A DNA stretch of 52,370 nucleotides. It comes from an uncultured Owenweeksia sp. GTDB lineage: Bacteria > Bacteroidota > Bacteroidia > Flavobacteriales > Schleiferiaceae. The notes below the pieces were generated by a model. It did not search any database. It saw only the letters and a program-made list of their open reading frames with translations, and was not told the origin of the DNA. Positions 25,443 through 33,112 of this stretch are shown here, piece by piece (within the stretch, counting starts at the first letter, position 1; each line of letters starts with the position of its first letter). Position numbers and translations under genes: made by a program. The DNA lies in assembly GCA_937146805.1 (NCBI GenBank), contig CAKZRR010000013.1, forward strand, positions 1 through 52,370, given 5' to 3'.

Positions 25443-26048
25443 TTACTTTTGGTGTGTGATTGTTTCAAAGTCTTGATAGTACAATTCAAAATCCTCATTT
25501 TCCTGAAGAGCATTTAGAATTTGTATAGTATAAAAATCATCAAATGACTGACCAGAGATATTTTTAAAGGAGTGTCCATCGTTCGAAATGGCTACCAATT
25601 TTCCTTGATTGTAAATTGTCAAGGGTAATTCCGCTAATCGGTATTCCCAAGAATTGAGAAACCAGCAATCATCGGTTTTGTTCTTCGGCTTTACTATGGT
25701 GTCAGTTGCTAGAAATCTTACTTCCAATCCATTTATAAAATAGTTAATGCTATCTGAGTTAGTATTTATTGGGATTGTAATAGAATGTATCCTTCCGTTT
25801 CTAAATCTTAGATCGCAATTGGCATATCGAGCTGAATTTAGTTTCCCCATTTCGTCAAACTTTAGAGAACCGTAACTCTCATTTAGAAAAAAGTAAATTT
25901 CCAATTCTGACATATAAGGAAATGATTGCTTGATTTGATTTGCATGTTCAACACACCAAGTTTCAATTTTCTTTATAGAATCAGATTGCCCGGTAGCCTC
26001 CGAAAAGGAAAGTAATATTAGAATGACTGTAAGTGCTACAAATCTCAT
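25443..26048 (-). CDS. secreted protein of unknown function, paralogue A
   Basis: 201 residues with a signal peptide (about 1-20, ending SEATG). Same length and motif order as paralogue B: NCDL at 77-80, DTIV, DDCW at 126-129, and GKLVAI. The two shared cysteines suggest a disulfide in a small periplasmic or surface domain. It starts 13 bp after the mutB stop, so it is likely cotranscribed with methylmalonyl-CoA mutase, though it is exported and the mutase is not. Function unknown. Confidence 0.72.
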   Translation of the reverse strand: MRFVALTVILILLSFSEATGQSDSIKKIETWCVEHANQIKQSFPYMSELEIYFFLNESYGSLKFDEMGKLNSARYANCDLRFRNGRIHSITIPINTNSDSINYFINGLEVRFLATDTIVKPKNKTDDCWFLNSWEYRLAELPLTIYNQGKLVAISNDGHSFKNISGQSFDDFYTIQILNALQENEDFELYYQDFETITHQK

Positions 26049-26061
26049 GATGCTGAAACGC

Positions 26062-28191
26062 TTAACTCTTCGATTCTATCATCACCTCCAAAATTCTAGC
26101 AGCAGCCTCAGCTATCACCGTACCTGGGCCAAACACGCCTACCACGCCAGCATCAAACAAATATTGATAATCTTGTTGCGGTATAACGCCACCTGCAATT
26201 ACCAAAATATCTTCGCGGCCTTGCTTTTTCAATTCTTCAATTACTTGCGGTACCAAAGTTTTGTGCCCAGCGGCTAATGAGGAAACACCTAATAGGTGTA
26301 CATCATTTTCTATGGCCTGTTTGGCGGCTTCGGCTGGTGTTTGGAATAAGGGCCCAATGTCCACATCAAAACCTAAATCGGCAAAAGAAGTGGCTACCAC
26401 CTTGGCGCCACGGTCGTGTCCATCTTGCCCCATTTTGGCAATCATAATACGCGGCCTACGGCCTTCTACTTCCTCAAACTTATCTGCTAGGTTTTGTGCC
26501 TTTTCAAATTTTTCGTCTTTCTTCATTTCTTTAGAATATACACCTGATATAGAACGAATGGTAGCTTGGTATCGGCCAAAGGCTTCTTCCATGGCCAAAC
26601 TAATTTCGCCCAAAGTAGCACGGTTGCGAGCAGCTTCTACTGCTAGGGCTAGTAAATTGCCTTTTCCACTTTTGGCGCAAGCCGTAATGGCTTGTAAGTT
26701 ATCTGCCACTAGAGCTTTGTCACGTGACTCTTTGAGTAACTCTAAGCGCGAGATTTGCTTTTGGCGAACAACCGTGTTGTCCACCTCTAAAATATCCAGA
26801 GCCTCGTCTTTTTCATTTTGATAGGCATTTACGCCAATTACCAATTCTTTTCCCGAATCTACTCGCGCCTGCTTTTTGGCGGCCGCTTCTTCAATGCGCA
26901 TTTTGGGCAGACCAGTTTCTATGGCTTTGGCCATGCCGCCCAACTCTTCCACCTCTTCTATTAGTTTCCAAGCTTTTTCGGCCAACTGAGCCGTAAGGTA
27001 TTCTACATAATAGCTACCACCCCAAGGATCTACGGTTTTGGTTGCACCCAATTCTTCTTGAATAATCAGCTGCGTATTTCGAGCAATACGAGCCGAGAAA
27101 TCGGTAGGCAAGGCGATAGCTTCATCCAATGAATTGGTATGCAATGATTGGGTTCCACCAAATACGGCTGCCATGGCCTCAATGGTAGTTCGGGCTACAT
27201 TGTTAAAGGGGTCTTGCTCGGTAAGACTATAGCCTGAAGTTTGGCTGTGGGTACGCAATGCCAATGATTTAGGATTGGTAGCACCAAAGCTTTTTACAAT
27301 TTTGGCCCATAGCATACGGGCCGCACGCATCTTGGCAATTTCCATAAAATGGTTCATGCCAATCCCCCAAAAGAAAGAAAGGCGCGGGGCAAAGTCATCT
27401 ACCTTCAAACCAGCTTTTACCCCAGTGCGGATGTATTCCATGCCATCGGCTAAGGTGTAAGCCAACTCAATATCAGCGGTGGCTCCGGCTTCGTGCATGT
27501 GGTATCCCGAAATGGAAATACTATTGAACTTAGGCATATTGTTTTTGGTGTACTCAAAAATGTCCGCCACTATTTTCATAGAAGGTAGAGGAGGATAGAT
27601 GTAAGTATTACGCACCATAAACTCCTTAAGGATATCATTTTGTATAGTACCCGAAAGCAATTCAGGTTTTACGCCTTGTTCCTCAGCAGCTACAATGTAA
27701 AAGGCCATAATGGGTAACACGGCCCCATTCATGGTCATGGAAACCGACATTTTATCCAAAGGAATTTGATCGAAAAGGATTTTCATATCCTCTACGGTAT
27801 CAATAGCAACTCCAGCCTTACCAACATCTCCTTGCACACGTTCGTGATCCGAATCGTAACCACGGTGAGTAGCTAAGTCAAAAGCAACGGAAAGGCCTTT
27901 TTGACCCGCTGCTAAATTTCTTCTGTAAAAAGCATTACTCTCTTCGGCCGTAGAAAAACCAGCGTATTGGCGAATCGTCCAAGGGCGAATAACATACATG
28001 CTAGAATAGGGGCCACGAAGGTTAGGAGCTATCCCTGCCACATAATTGGTATGCGAAAGTTTTTCAAAATCTTCTTTTGAAAATTCAGAAGGAACTTCAA
28101 TTTCTTCGGGCGTAAGCCAGGTTTTGGTGCTGGCTTCATTTTTTGAAGAACTAGATTGGTATTGGGTATTTTGGAAATTGTGTCTTTTCAT
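26062..28191 (-). CDS. mutB: methylmalonyl-CoA mutase, large (catalytic) subunit
   Basis: 709 residues, the normal length. The N-terminal TIM-barrel starts with the substrate-binding [18 protein letters not shown]; the middle holds the [12 protein letters not shown] signature; the C-terminal cobalamin-binding domain has the DxHxxG motif as [11 protein letters not shown] at about 585-592. It isomerises (R)-methylmalonyl-CoA and succinyl-CoA by a radical mechanism with adenosylcobalamin. It is separated from the small subunit gene mutA by a DUF559 cassette, an interruption of a normally contiguous pair. Confidence 0.97.
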   Translation of the reverse strand: MKRHNFQNTQYQSSSSKNEASTKTWLTPEEIEVPSEFSKEDFEKLSHTNYVAGIAPNLRGPYSSMYVIRPWTIRQYAGFSTAEESNAFYRRNLAAGQKGLSVAFDLATHRGYDSDHERVQGDVGKAGVAIDTVEDMKILFDQIPLDKMSVSMTMNGAVLPIMAFYIVAAEEQGVKPELLSGTIQNDILKEFMVRNTYIYPPLPSMKIVADIFEYTKNNMPKFNSISISGYHMHEAGATADIELAYTLADGMEYIRTGVKAGLKVDDFAPRLSFFWGIGMNHFMEIAKMRAARMLWAKIVKSFGATNPKSLALRTHSQTSGYSLTEQDPFNNVARTTIEAMAAVFGGTQSLHTNSLDEAIALPTDFSARIARNTQLIIQEELGATKTVDPWGGSYYVEYLTAQLAEKAWKLIEEVEELGGMAKAIETGLPKMRIEEAAAKKQARVDSGKELVIGVNAYQNEKDEALDILEVDNTVVRQKQISRLELLKESRDKALVADNLQAITACAKSGKGNLLALAVEAARNRATLGEISLAMEEAFGRYQATIRSISGVYSKEMKKDEKFEKAQNLADKFEEVEGRRPRIMIAKMGQDGHDRGAKVVATSFADLGFDVDIGPLFQTPAEAAKQAIENDVHLLGVSSLAAGHKTLVPQVIEELKKQGREDILVIAGGVIPQQDYQYLFDAGVVGVFGPGTVIAEAAARILEVMIESKS

Positions 28192-28215
28192 AATGCTAGT
28201 TACTTGTGTTGTGTG

Positions 28216-28300
28216 ACCTCACCCCTCCAGAGCGAAAGCTCTGGTTTCCCCTCTCCATGTGGAGAGGGGGGTGCAAGACGTAGTCTTGCAGGGGAGAGGT
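28216..28300. repeat. left end of the DUF559 cassette: cloverleaf-like palindrome cluster
   Basis: Three perfect hairpins in a row: CCAGAGC-gaaa-GCTCTGG (28227-28244), CCCCTCTCC-atgt-GGAGAGGGG (28248-28269) and TGCAAGAC-gta-GTCTTGCA (28272-28290). An outer stem of 10 pairs with one A-A mismatch (28216-28225 with 28291-28300) encloses them, so the DNA or RNA could fold into a three-armed cloverleaf. Confidence 0.8.
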
Positions 28301-28313
28301 TGCGCGCTATTGC

Positions 28314-28685
28314 TTAACTTTCTTGTATCACCTTTCTTATTTTATCTAAAACCTCGACAATATTATTCATCACTTCGTTATTGGTGAATCTCAAAAAGCG
28401 ATAACCTAGTGATTCAATAAGGGTTTGTCGTTGTTCATCATTTCTTTTTACTTCTGGGTCTAGATGAATCCCTCCATCTACTTCGATTATTAGCTTCTTT
28501 TCAAAACAATAAAAGTCAACAATATATTTATCTATCGGATGTTGCCTTCTAAATTTCACTCCTAGCCTTTGTCCTCTAACCTTTTGCCATAATCTATCCT
28601 CTGCTTCGGTAGACTCCTTGCGAAGCATACGTGCAAATTCAAAGGTATTGCCTTTGGCTTTATGGTGCATGTTTGATTTTGGCAT
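28314..28685 (-). CDS. DUF559 endonuclease domain protein (Vsr-like fold)
   Basis: 123 residues. The DUF559 nuclease core is seen in ARMLRKESTEAEDRLW, VKFRRQHPIDKYIVDFYC and KLIIEVDGGIH. The Asp of VDFY and the EVDG acidic group are the probable metal-binding residues shared with very-short-patch-repair and restriction-type nucleases. Single-domain DUF559 proteins are widespread, often among repeats, and their role is not established. Here it is the only gene of a palindrome-bounded cassette set between mutA and mutB. Confidence 0.88.
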   Translation of the reverse strand: MPKSNMHHKAKGNTFEFARMLRKESTEAEDRLWQKVRGQRLGVKFRRQHPIDKYIVDFYCFEKKLIIEVDGGIHLDPEVKRNDEQRQTLIESLGYRFLRFTNNEVMNNIVEVLDKIRKVIQES

Positions 28686-28717
28686 TGGGTAATCTGTTTG
28701 GTTAATATTGGGGAGCT

Positions 28718-28767
28718 ACCTCGCCCTGCAAGACTGCGTCTTGCTTTCCCTCTCCATATGGAGAGGG
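28718..28767. repeat. right end of the DUF559 cassette: inverted counterpart of the left end
   Basis: Holds GCAAGAC-tgc-GTCTTGC (28728-28744) and CCCTCTCC-atat-GGAGAGGG (28748-28767), both perfect. The reverse complement follows the left end from 28248 to 28300 in the same order with short loop and linker differences. It lacks the third hairpin (CCAGAGC) and the outer stem of the left end. Confidence 0.8.
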
Positions 28768-28774
28768 AGTTGAG

Positions 28775-30139
28775 TTATGGTTTCTCCAATCCTTCAGACA
28801 GCCTCCTGGGCACAATTCTTTGTATTTCGGTTTCTTTATCCTTGCCAGCAAACATCCCGTATTCAATCAAGTCTGTAAGATTTTCATTCGTCTTAGCGTG
28901 CTTATTAGCTCCTATTAGCACGTTGTTTTTTTCGTCAAAAGCCAATTGTTCTTTGTTGGCAGATTCTTCCACTTGGCTTTGCAGCCAACCATTTTGTAAA
29001 CTTGCTATATAACCACCCTGGGATTCTATCGCTTTAAAGAAGTCCCAGCCTTTTTGGGCTAATTCCTCCGTAAGGGTTTCTATAAAATAGGTTCCTTTTG
29101 AAATATCTGATACGGCACTCAAATGACTTTCGTGCTCTAAAATGTTTTGCTGGTTTTTGGCAATACGCTCTCCAAAAAAGTCCGGCTCTTTGTAAGTGTG
29201 ATTAAAACCTTTAACCGAGATTTCATTAGCACCACCAATGGCTGCAGCCATGGCCTCAGAGGTTGTTCGTATTTGATTATTGTACGCATCCAAAATAGTT
29301 TTGTTGCGCAAGGCAGTTTCTGCGTAAATGCTAATTTCTTCTGCTGGAAGGTCAAGTTCATTTTGCATTTGTAACCACAATCTTCTGAAAGCACGGAGTT
29401 TGGATATTTCCCCAAAATAGTCAGAACCAATAGCAAAGTTGAACCAAAAACCTTGGCTATCTTTTGGCTCCAGCTGATGCACGTATTCATAACCCATGCC
29501 TAGAGCTATTCCCAATTGTTGGCTTAATGTGGCGCCTGCATTTCCAAATAGGTTGGCATTAATGCAAACGTTTTTAAACCCTTTAGGTAAAGTGCTGCCA
29601 AGCGTTTTAATGTCTTCAAAATCATTCTGCTGGTTGCTTTTCCAATTGCCTGTACGGGCAATGCTTTCTAGGCAATCCATATTTACCGAACCGTGTAATT
29701 CACCTGGATTCCAACCTCTATTGGCGATAAGTGTATTCAAGCTTTTAGCGAAAGCAGCAGCATTTCCTTCCACCACAAAGTGGCAATTTATATACGGAAG
29801 TTCGATTTCACTTAACAACTGACCTAAATCGGTATTGTCATAGAGATAAAAGAGCAGGGCATTTGCTCCACGATTAAGATGATCTAAGGCTTCTTTATTA
29901 GCTTGCTTGGCATCGGCTACAAACAGCTCCTGAACTATGTTCCAGCTTGCTTGTTTTTTGGTGGGTTGAGGTTTTGTCTCGGTGTTGTCTTTGTGGTAAA
30001 AAGGCTGAACTTCAATACCATCTGCTGTGGTAGAAATGAGTTGGCTAAAGGCTTTGCCTTTTAAGTCTTTTTCTATTTGTGCTTTCCAATCTGCGGAACT
30101 GCTTTTCGAAAAATCCTTAAATAAGTTGTCTGAATTCAT
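28775..30139 (-). CDS. mutA: methylmalonyl-CoA mutase, small subunit
   Basis: 454 residues. It has the mutase TIM-barrel fold with family signatures such as VVEGNAAAFAKSL, QLGIALGMGYEYVHQLE, and the TIRTTSEAMAAAIGG-like segment (RTTSEAMAAAIGGANEI). It lacks a C-terminal cobalamin-binding domain (no DxHxxG), so it is the non-catalytic partner that pairs with MutB. The short length relative to some small subunits agrees with loss of that domain. Probably the first gene of the mutA-DUF559-mutB transcript; an imperfect -7 box (GACCTTTG) lies near 30160. Confidence 0.93.
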   Translation of the reverse strand: MNSDNLFKDFSKSSSADWKAQIEKDLKGKAFSQLISTTADGIEVQPFYHKDNTETKPQPTKKQASWNIVQELFVADAKQANKEALDHLNRGANALLFYLYDNTDLGQLLSEIELPYINCHFVVEGNAAAFAKSLNTLIANRGWNPGELHGSVNMDCLESIARTGNWKSNQQNDFEDIKTLGSTLPKGFKNVCINANLFGNAGATLSQQLGIALGMGYEYVHQLEPKDSQGFWFNFAIGSDYFGEISKLRAFRRLWLQMQNELDLPAEEISIYAETALRNKTILDAYNNQIRTTSEAMAAAIGGANEISVKGFNHTYKEPDFFGERIAKNQQNILEHESHLSAVSDISKGTYFIETLTEELAQKGWDFFKAIESQGGYIASLQNGWLQSQVEESANKEQLAFDEKNNVLIGANKHAKTNENLTDLIEYGMFAGKDKETEIQRIVPRRLSEGLEKP

Positions 30140-30191
30140 GCAGGCGTGTTTGCCGCAAAGGTCATAAATTTAGCTTAGCCTTTAGAGGCTT

Positions 30192-30734
30192 CTAAATATT
30201 TAGTGCCTTGGTAAGTTCCTTCAGTCGTCTTTCGTCTTGATGATAGGATTTAAACTCTTTTCCAGTTTGAATTCGATGTAAATCTTGTAAATATTCAATG
30301 ATTCTACGTTGCTCTAAATCTCCTGCCTGATGTGCTTTGTAAAAGGTGCTGTAATATTTCCGCTTTAGCGAAAGCACATTGCAACGCGACAAAACCATAT
30401 AAGGTGTAAAGCTTAATTTTTCGCCATACTTAGCTCGAGGCGGATAGCCATATAGCTGCAGGTAGGTGCCCATTTGTTTAAATAGGATAGTGTCTAATTT
30501 ATGCAATGAGTCAATTGCGGCAAGGTGTTTTTCCGATCTAAATCCTTCGGCCACCATAATGGAGTCTTCAAAATCGGAGGTTTTTATATAAACCTCTTGC
30601 ACCGACTTTAAGAAAGCCTCGCGGTATTCAAATTTGTATAAGCCTGCTACATCAGATCGGTAGCTGCTTTGTGCAAAAGTGGCTAAAGGGCTTAAAAATA
30701 TGGAGACAAATAGAGTTTTATAAAGTGTTTTCAT
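30192..30734 (-). CDS. exported protein of unknown function, DUF6624-like
   Basis: 180 residues with a signal peptide (about 1-21, ending ATFAQ). The mature part is helix-rich: HLAAIDSLHKLDTILFKQMGTYLQLYGYPP, then KYGEKLSFTPYMVLSRCNV and a helical tail ending in KSYHQDERRLKELTK. The order 'last helix of a pair, then G-[Y/W]-P, then a segment with an unstructured F' recalls DUF6624, but I would not insist on it. It overlaps the FtsB/DivIC-like gene by 4 bp, so both are likely translated together. Confidence 0.65.
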   Translation of the reverse strand: MKTLYKTLFVSIFLSPLATFAQSSYRSDVAGLYKFEYREAFLKSVQEVYIKTSDFEDSIMVAEGFRSEKHLAAIDSLHKLDTILFKQMGTYLQLYGYPPRAKYGEKLSFTPYMVLSRCNVLSLKRKYYSTFYKAHQAGDLEQRRIIEYLQDLHRIQTGKEFKSYHQDERRLKELTKALNI

Positions 30735-31045
30735 GATTCTTCAATTAAATAAATAATCTCTTCGGGCTTACTCATTCTAAACTGCTCACGGGCAAATTTT
30801 TCCAGCTTTTCAGGATCCGATGTCAACTCTTCCAATTTTCGTTCGTCTTTTTCAATTTCACTTTGGTAGTAATTGATGTCTTCTTTTAGCTGTTCAATTT
30901 CCGCATTTAGCTGACGGTGAATAAGGTAGGAGTTCACATCTAAAAAAAGCATCCAAATGCTAAAACCTACCATGGCCATCACATATTTGTTGGTAGCTAT
31001 GGTAAACCAGCGCTTTTCGCGAAGTTTTTGCAGTGCTTTTTTCAT
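30731..31045 (-). CDS. septum formation initiator family protein (FtsB/DivIC)
   Basis: 104 residues from ATG 31045. A short basic cytoplasmic end is followed by one membrane helix at about 22-41 (AMVGFSIWMLFLDV) and a periplasmic coiled coil (RQLNAEIEQLKEDINYYQSEIEKDERKLEEL). The closing KLEKFAREQFRMSKPEEIIYLI fits the FtsB/DivIC C-terminal pattern, in which an ARE-x-x-x-M motif is common. These proteins act in the FtsQLB divisome complex. It overlaps the 30192 gene by 4 bp. DivIC versus FtsB cannot be separated here. Confidence 0.87.
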   Translation of the reverse strand: MKKALQKLREKRWFTIATNKYVMAMVGFSIWMLFLDVNSYLIHRQLNAEIEQLKEDINYYQSEIEKDERKLEELTSDPEKLEKFAREQFRMSKPEEIIYLIEES

Positions 31046-31121
31046 CTCCTGTAAAAGTAGGGGATACCTTAATGGCTGCATAAAAGCGGCTATTAATATG
31101 TTAACAAGGGGCTGTTAAGTG

Positions 31122-32894
31122 TTACGATTGAAACTGTAATTGGCTGAGGTTGCGGTACACACCCGTTTCATGCGTCAGTAATTCTTCGTGATTTCCAGTT
31201 TCCACTACTTCTCCTTTTTGCAGTACAACAATACGGTCGGCATTGCGTATGGTAGCCAGGCGGTGAGCAATTACAATAGAAGTACGTCCTTGCATTAGTT
31301 TATCTAAGGCATCTTGTACCAATTTTTCCGATTCTGAATCCAGTGCCGAAGTAGCCTCATCTAAAATTAATATTTTAGGGTTTTTGAGAACGGCTCTAGC
31401 AATAGCTACACGTTGGCGTTGGCCGCCCGAAAGCTGCACACCTCTTTCGCCTACAATGGTTTGTAAGCCGTCTTTAAAATCGCGGATAAACTCCCAGGCA
31501 TTGGCTTTTTTGGCGGCTTCTTCAATTTCTGCTTCCGTGGCATTGGGCTTACCGTATGCTATGTTTTCTAAAATACTGCCACCAAACAAAAATACATCTT
31601 GCGGTACTACCGCCATTTGGTTTCGCAGGTCGCTTAAGCCGTAGCTAGATGCTTCTTTGCCATCAAAAGAAATACGGCCTTGGCTAGGCTTGTAAAATTG
31701 TAAAATAAGAGAAACCAAAGTAGATTTTCCGGAACCACTGGCACCTACCAAAGCTATTTGTTGTCCCGCTTTAATTTCTAAGGAGATATTTTTAATAACC
31801 TCGGTATCTAACCTAGTGGGGTAAGTAAAAGAAAGGTTTTGTAATTGAACGGTTCCGTTAAACTCAGGTAAGGCTTTGGGTGCCTCATGACTAATATCCT
31901 CAATAGGCTCGTCCAAAATATCGAAAAGCTCTTCGGTGGCACCAATTGCCTTTTGAATATTGGCATATACATTGGCAAAGCCACCAATGCTTCCGCCAAT
32001 AAAACCGGAGTAAATTACAAAGCTAAAAAGCTCGCCTGTTTTTAACTCACCGGTAGCAATAAGGTTAACCCCTTGCCAAATTACAGCTACAATGGCGCCA
32101 AACAATCCTAAAATAATAAAGGAGCTAAAGGCACCACGGTACTTGCCGCCTTTCATACCCGTTTTAGCAATTTCGCTGGTTTTTTTACCGTAACGCGCTA
32201 CTTCAAAATATTCGTTAGCAAAAGCCTTTACATTGTAAATGCCTTGCAGCGTTTCTTCTACAATGGTATTGCTTTCGGCAACTTGGCTTTGTACCTCTTT
32301 AGAGTATTTACGTATAAAACGACCAAAAAATATAGCCACTACCACTACCACGGGCACTATGGCCAACATAAACAAGGTAAGCTTGGGCGAGGTGTAAATT
32401 AGAATGACAATACCTCCAAAAATGATAACCAGCTGGCGTATAAACTCGGCTACGGTAGTGGTAAAGGTTTCTTGAAGCAATGATATATCCGATGATATGC
32501 GGCTGTTGAGTTCGCCCACTCTTTTTTGATTAAAAAAGGTATAGGGTAATTTAATAAGATGCTGGTAGGTAGCTTGGCGCAAGGAGGCCAAGGTTTTTTC
32601 GGTAACGTTTACAAAAAGTACTACTCTAAAAAAGGAAACCACCGCCTGGATAACTAGTATGCCAATTAGTATAAGCGAAATTCTACTAATGTTTTCTACT
32701 ATTTGTGCGCTGTTGGTAGCATCTACCAGCTCGCCTAAATATTTTGGAAAGGCCAAGTTGGCCGCACTTGAAAGCAGTAAGAAAATAAGCCCCACGGCAA
32801 ATTCGCCTCTAAAGGGTTTGATATAGGTGTATAGTTTTAAGGATTTACGTAGAGTATCCTTAGTAAGTTTTTTGCGCTTTTTATCCTCAGCCAT
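31122..32894 (-). CDS. ABC transporter with fused membrane and ATPase domains (MsbA-type exporter)
   Basis: 590 residues from ATG 32894; the longer frame to 32930 overlaps a promoter element and is unlikely. The N-terminal half holds six membrane helices (about 40-310), the C-terminal half the ATPase: Walker A GASGSGKST, signature LSGGQRQRVAIARA, Walker B ILILDEATSALD, and the switch IAHRLAT. Such half-size proteins form homodimers and export lipids, peptides or drugs; the substrate is not evident. Not clustered with LPS genes. Confidence 0.9.
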   Translation of the reverse strand: MAEDKKRKKLTKDTLRKSLKLYTYIKPFRGEFAVGLIFLLLSSAANLAFPKYLGELVDATNSAQIVENISRISLILIGILVIQAVVSFFRVVLFVNVTEKTLASLRQATYQHLIKLPYTFFNQKRVGELNSRISSDISLLQETFTTTVAEFIRQLVIIFGGIVILIYTSPKLTLFMLAIVPVVVVVAIFFGRFIRKYSKEVQSQVAESNTIVEETLQGIYNVKAFANEYFEVARYGKKTSEIAKTGMKGGKYRGAFSSFIILGLFGAIVAVIWQGVNLIATGELKTGELFSFVIYSGFIGGSIGGFANVYANIQKAIGATEELFDILDEPIEDISHEAPKALPEFNGTVQLQNLSFTYPTRLDTEVIKNISLEIKAGQQIALVGASGSGKSTLVSLILQFYKPSQGRISFDGKEASSYGLSDLRNQMAVVPQDVFLFGGSILENIAYGKPNATEAEIEEAAKKANAWEFIRDFKDGLQTIVGERGVQLSGGQRQRVAIARAVLKNPKILILDEATSALDSESEKLVQDALDKLMQGRTSIVIAHRLATIRNADRIVVLQKGEVVETGNHEELLTHETGVYRNLSQLQFQS

Positions 32895-32912
32895 TTGATG
32901 CGAATTGGGCGG

Positions 32913-32920
32913 CAAAAGTA
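32913..32920 (-). promoter_or_regulatory. -7 element TACTTTTG of the ABC exporter gene
   Basis: Minus-strand exact match to TAnnTTTG, 18 bp before the ATG at 32894 and inside the longer alternative reading frame, which it argues against. Confidence 0.45.
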
Positions 32921-32970
32921 GTAAATGCAATGGCTTTATCTTTTTTATTGAAGATTGCTTTTTAGGATTT

Positions 32971-32988
32971 TGCTGTTTTTTAACAGCA
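32971..32988. other. perfect hairpin TGCTGTT-tttt-AACAGCA
   Basis: A 7-bp stem with a four-base loop in the divergent region between the ABC exporter and the symporter gene. No long T run follows on either side, so it could be a protein-binding site or a weak terminator. Purpose not clear. Confidence 0.35.
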
Positions 32989-33060
32989 TTAGTTTAAAGG
33001 CAGTTGCGAACTAAATGTGTAGCAATTGTAATATTTTCATTTTACAAGGCGCGGGTTTTT

Positions 33061-33068
33061 TATATTTG
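33061..33068 (+). promoter_or_regulatory. -7 element TATATTTG of the AGCS symporter
   Basis: Exact TAnnTTTG match, 44 bp before the ATG at 33113. A TTG upstream is not at the right spacing. Confidence 0.45.
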
Positions 33069-33112
33069 GCACCCTTCACAATCAAATTGTATATTAATTT
33101 ACCTACCGCATA

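Larger units (their letters stand above)
28216..28774. mobile_element. DUF559 endonuclease cassette with structured inverted ends
   Basis: About 560 bp between mutB and mutA. It consists of one endonuclease gene (28314-28685) between two clusters of perfect palindromes. The left cluster (28248-28300) is a reverse-complement counterpart of the right one (28718-28767): each has a CCCTCTCC/GGAGAGGG hairpin, then a GCAAGAC/GTCTTGC hairpin, then a GAGGT-type inner end. The right end stops just before the mutA stop codon and the left end lies 25 bp before the mutB start. No clear target duplication is seen. No transposase is present besides the nuclease. Confidence 0.65.

Noticed and set aside
28700-28777. 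Palindromes considered as simple terminators of mutA
   Set aside because: There is no T run after the stems, and the reverse-complement match with the other cassette end is a better explanation, although they may also slow transcription.
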